From NCBI GenBank assembly GCA_016284045.1, contig JAEEOB010000237.1, positions 1 to 53,639 on the forward strand: 53,639 bases of DNA, written 5' to 3'. The notes beneath the pieces are model-generated. The model saw only the letters and a list, made by a program, of their open reading frames with translations, was not told the origin of the DNA and did not search any database. Shown in pieces: positions 53,510 to 53,639 of the stretch (its first letter is position 1; every line of letters begins with the position of its first letter). Origin of the DNA: Bacteroidaceae bacterium (GTDB taxonomy: Bacteria; Bacteroidota; Bacteroidia; Bacteroidales; Bacteroidaceae). The translations under genes and the position numbers were made by a program.

Positions 53510-53639
53510 ATGATTAAAGATTGGCAAAAACAGCGGATTCTGGAGGCGATAGCCGCCAACCGCGCAAACTACCCCAGCTACGCGAGACACGCTGCCGCGC
53601 TGGGCATTTCCGCAAGCGTGTACAACAGTCTGAAGAAGG
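53510..53639 (+). CDS. Start of probable MuB-like ATP-binding transposition protein (cut by window edge)
   Basis: Forty-three codons from ATG 53510 (MIKDWQKQRILEAIAANRANYPSYARHAAALGISASVYNSLKK) remain open at the right edge. The segment SYARHAAALGISASVYNSL is a helix-turn-helix like that at the N-terminus of MuB-type AAA ATPases, and the position directly after the MuA gene fits. No ATPase motif is visible yet. The 94-bp gap before it (53416-53509) holds no clear feature. Confidence 0.6.
   Translation, partial: MIKDWQKQRILEAIAANRANYPSYARHAAALGISASVYNSLKK

Larger units (their letters stand above)
47475..53639. mobile_element. Left part of a Mu-like transposable prophage
   Basis: Divergent repressor and early operons, a MuA-type transposase and a following probable MuB define a transposable phage. 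The left end is not resolved; it must lie between the host promoter ending at 47474 and the terminator at 48217. The right end is outside the window. Confidence 0.75.

Noticed and set aside
1-53639. tRNA, rRNA and CRISPR genes
   Set aside because: I looked for cloverleaf and conserved rRNA segments in the gaps and saw none; a tool such as tRNAscan-SE would settle it.

Overview
The window looks like a chromosome segment of a Bacteroidetes bacterium, most likely a Prevotella or close relative. The grounds are: promoters of the Bacteroidetes type (-33 TTG/TTTG and -7 TAnnTTTG), a type III glutamine synthetase, many secreted plant-glycan enzymes, C-terminal dockerin-like tails (GDVNxDGxVDISDVV type), a gingipain-family (C25) protease, and weak or absent Shine-Dalgarno sequences. 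The genus is an inference from these traits; no rRNA gene is present to confirm it.

Region 1 (1-1650): an IS1595-family insertion sequence next to the 3' end of an unknown gene. Region 2 (1652-17924): a block of exported carbohydrate-active enzymes: GH59-type beta-galactosidase, a large PL1-type pectate lyase, two GH51 alpha-L-arabinofuranosidases meeting at a shared terminator, and a GH128-type glucanase. An AT-rich two-gene insert (C25 protease plus a small secreted protein) sits among them. Region 3 (18153-31466): a macroglobulin-like export protein, mannose-1-phosphate guanylyltransferase, deoD, mazG, a 1225-aa surface protein with a dockerin tail, rarA and glnN. Region 4 (31782-46153): a GH95 fucosidase-type enzyme, a 5'-nucleotidase lipoprotein, a sodium:proton antiporter, a GH43 enzyme, a decayed dockerin tail, luxS, a DMT transporter, a frameshifted CDP-alcohol phosphatidyltransferase, a TonB-C protein and a small HNH-like/secreted gene pair. 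Long gene-poor stretches here carry structured repeats.

Region 5 (from about 47475 to the right edge, open): the left part of a Mu-like transposable prophage. It has an end region full of short repeats, a leftward lysogeny operon (S24-type repressor, SDH/ClpP-class serine protease with zinc ribbon, 65-aa protein), a well-formed early promoter overlapped by an inverted-repeat operator, and a rightward early operon (small coiled-coil protein, HTH-like protein, MuA-type transposase, start of a probable MuB).

The glycan enzymes fit stepwise removal of pectin and its arabinan, galactan and fucosylated side chains: the lyase cuts backbone, GH51 and GH43 remove arabinose or xylose, GH59 removes galactose, GH95 removes fucose or related sugars. 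No SusC/SusD pair lies in the window, so this is not a classic polysaccharide utilisation locus. Several intergenic gaps are filled with 9-11-nt degenerate tandem repeats of differing sequence, and a multi-hairpin element recurs at 29168, 41361 and 44244. The most promising novel items are that structured element, the protease carried in the prophage lysogeny operon, the repeat-rich phage end, and the sense/antisense gene pair at 50505-50904.
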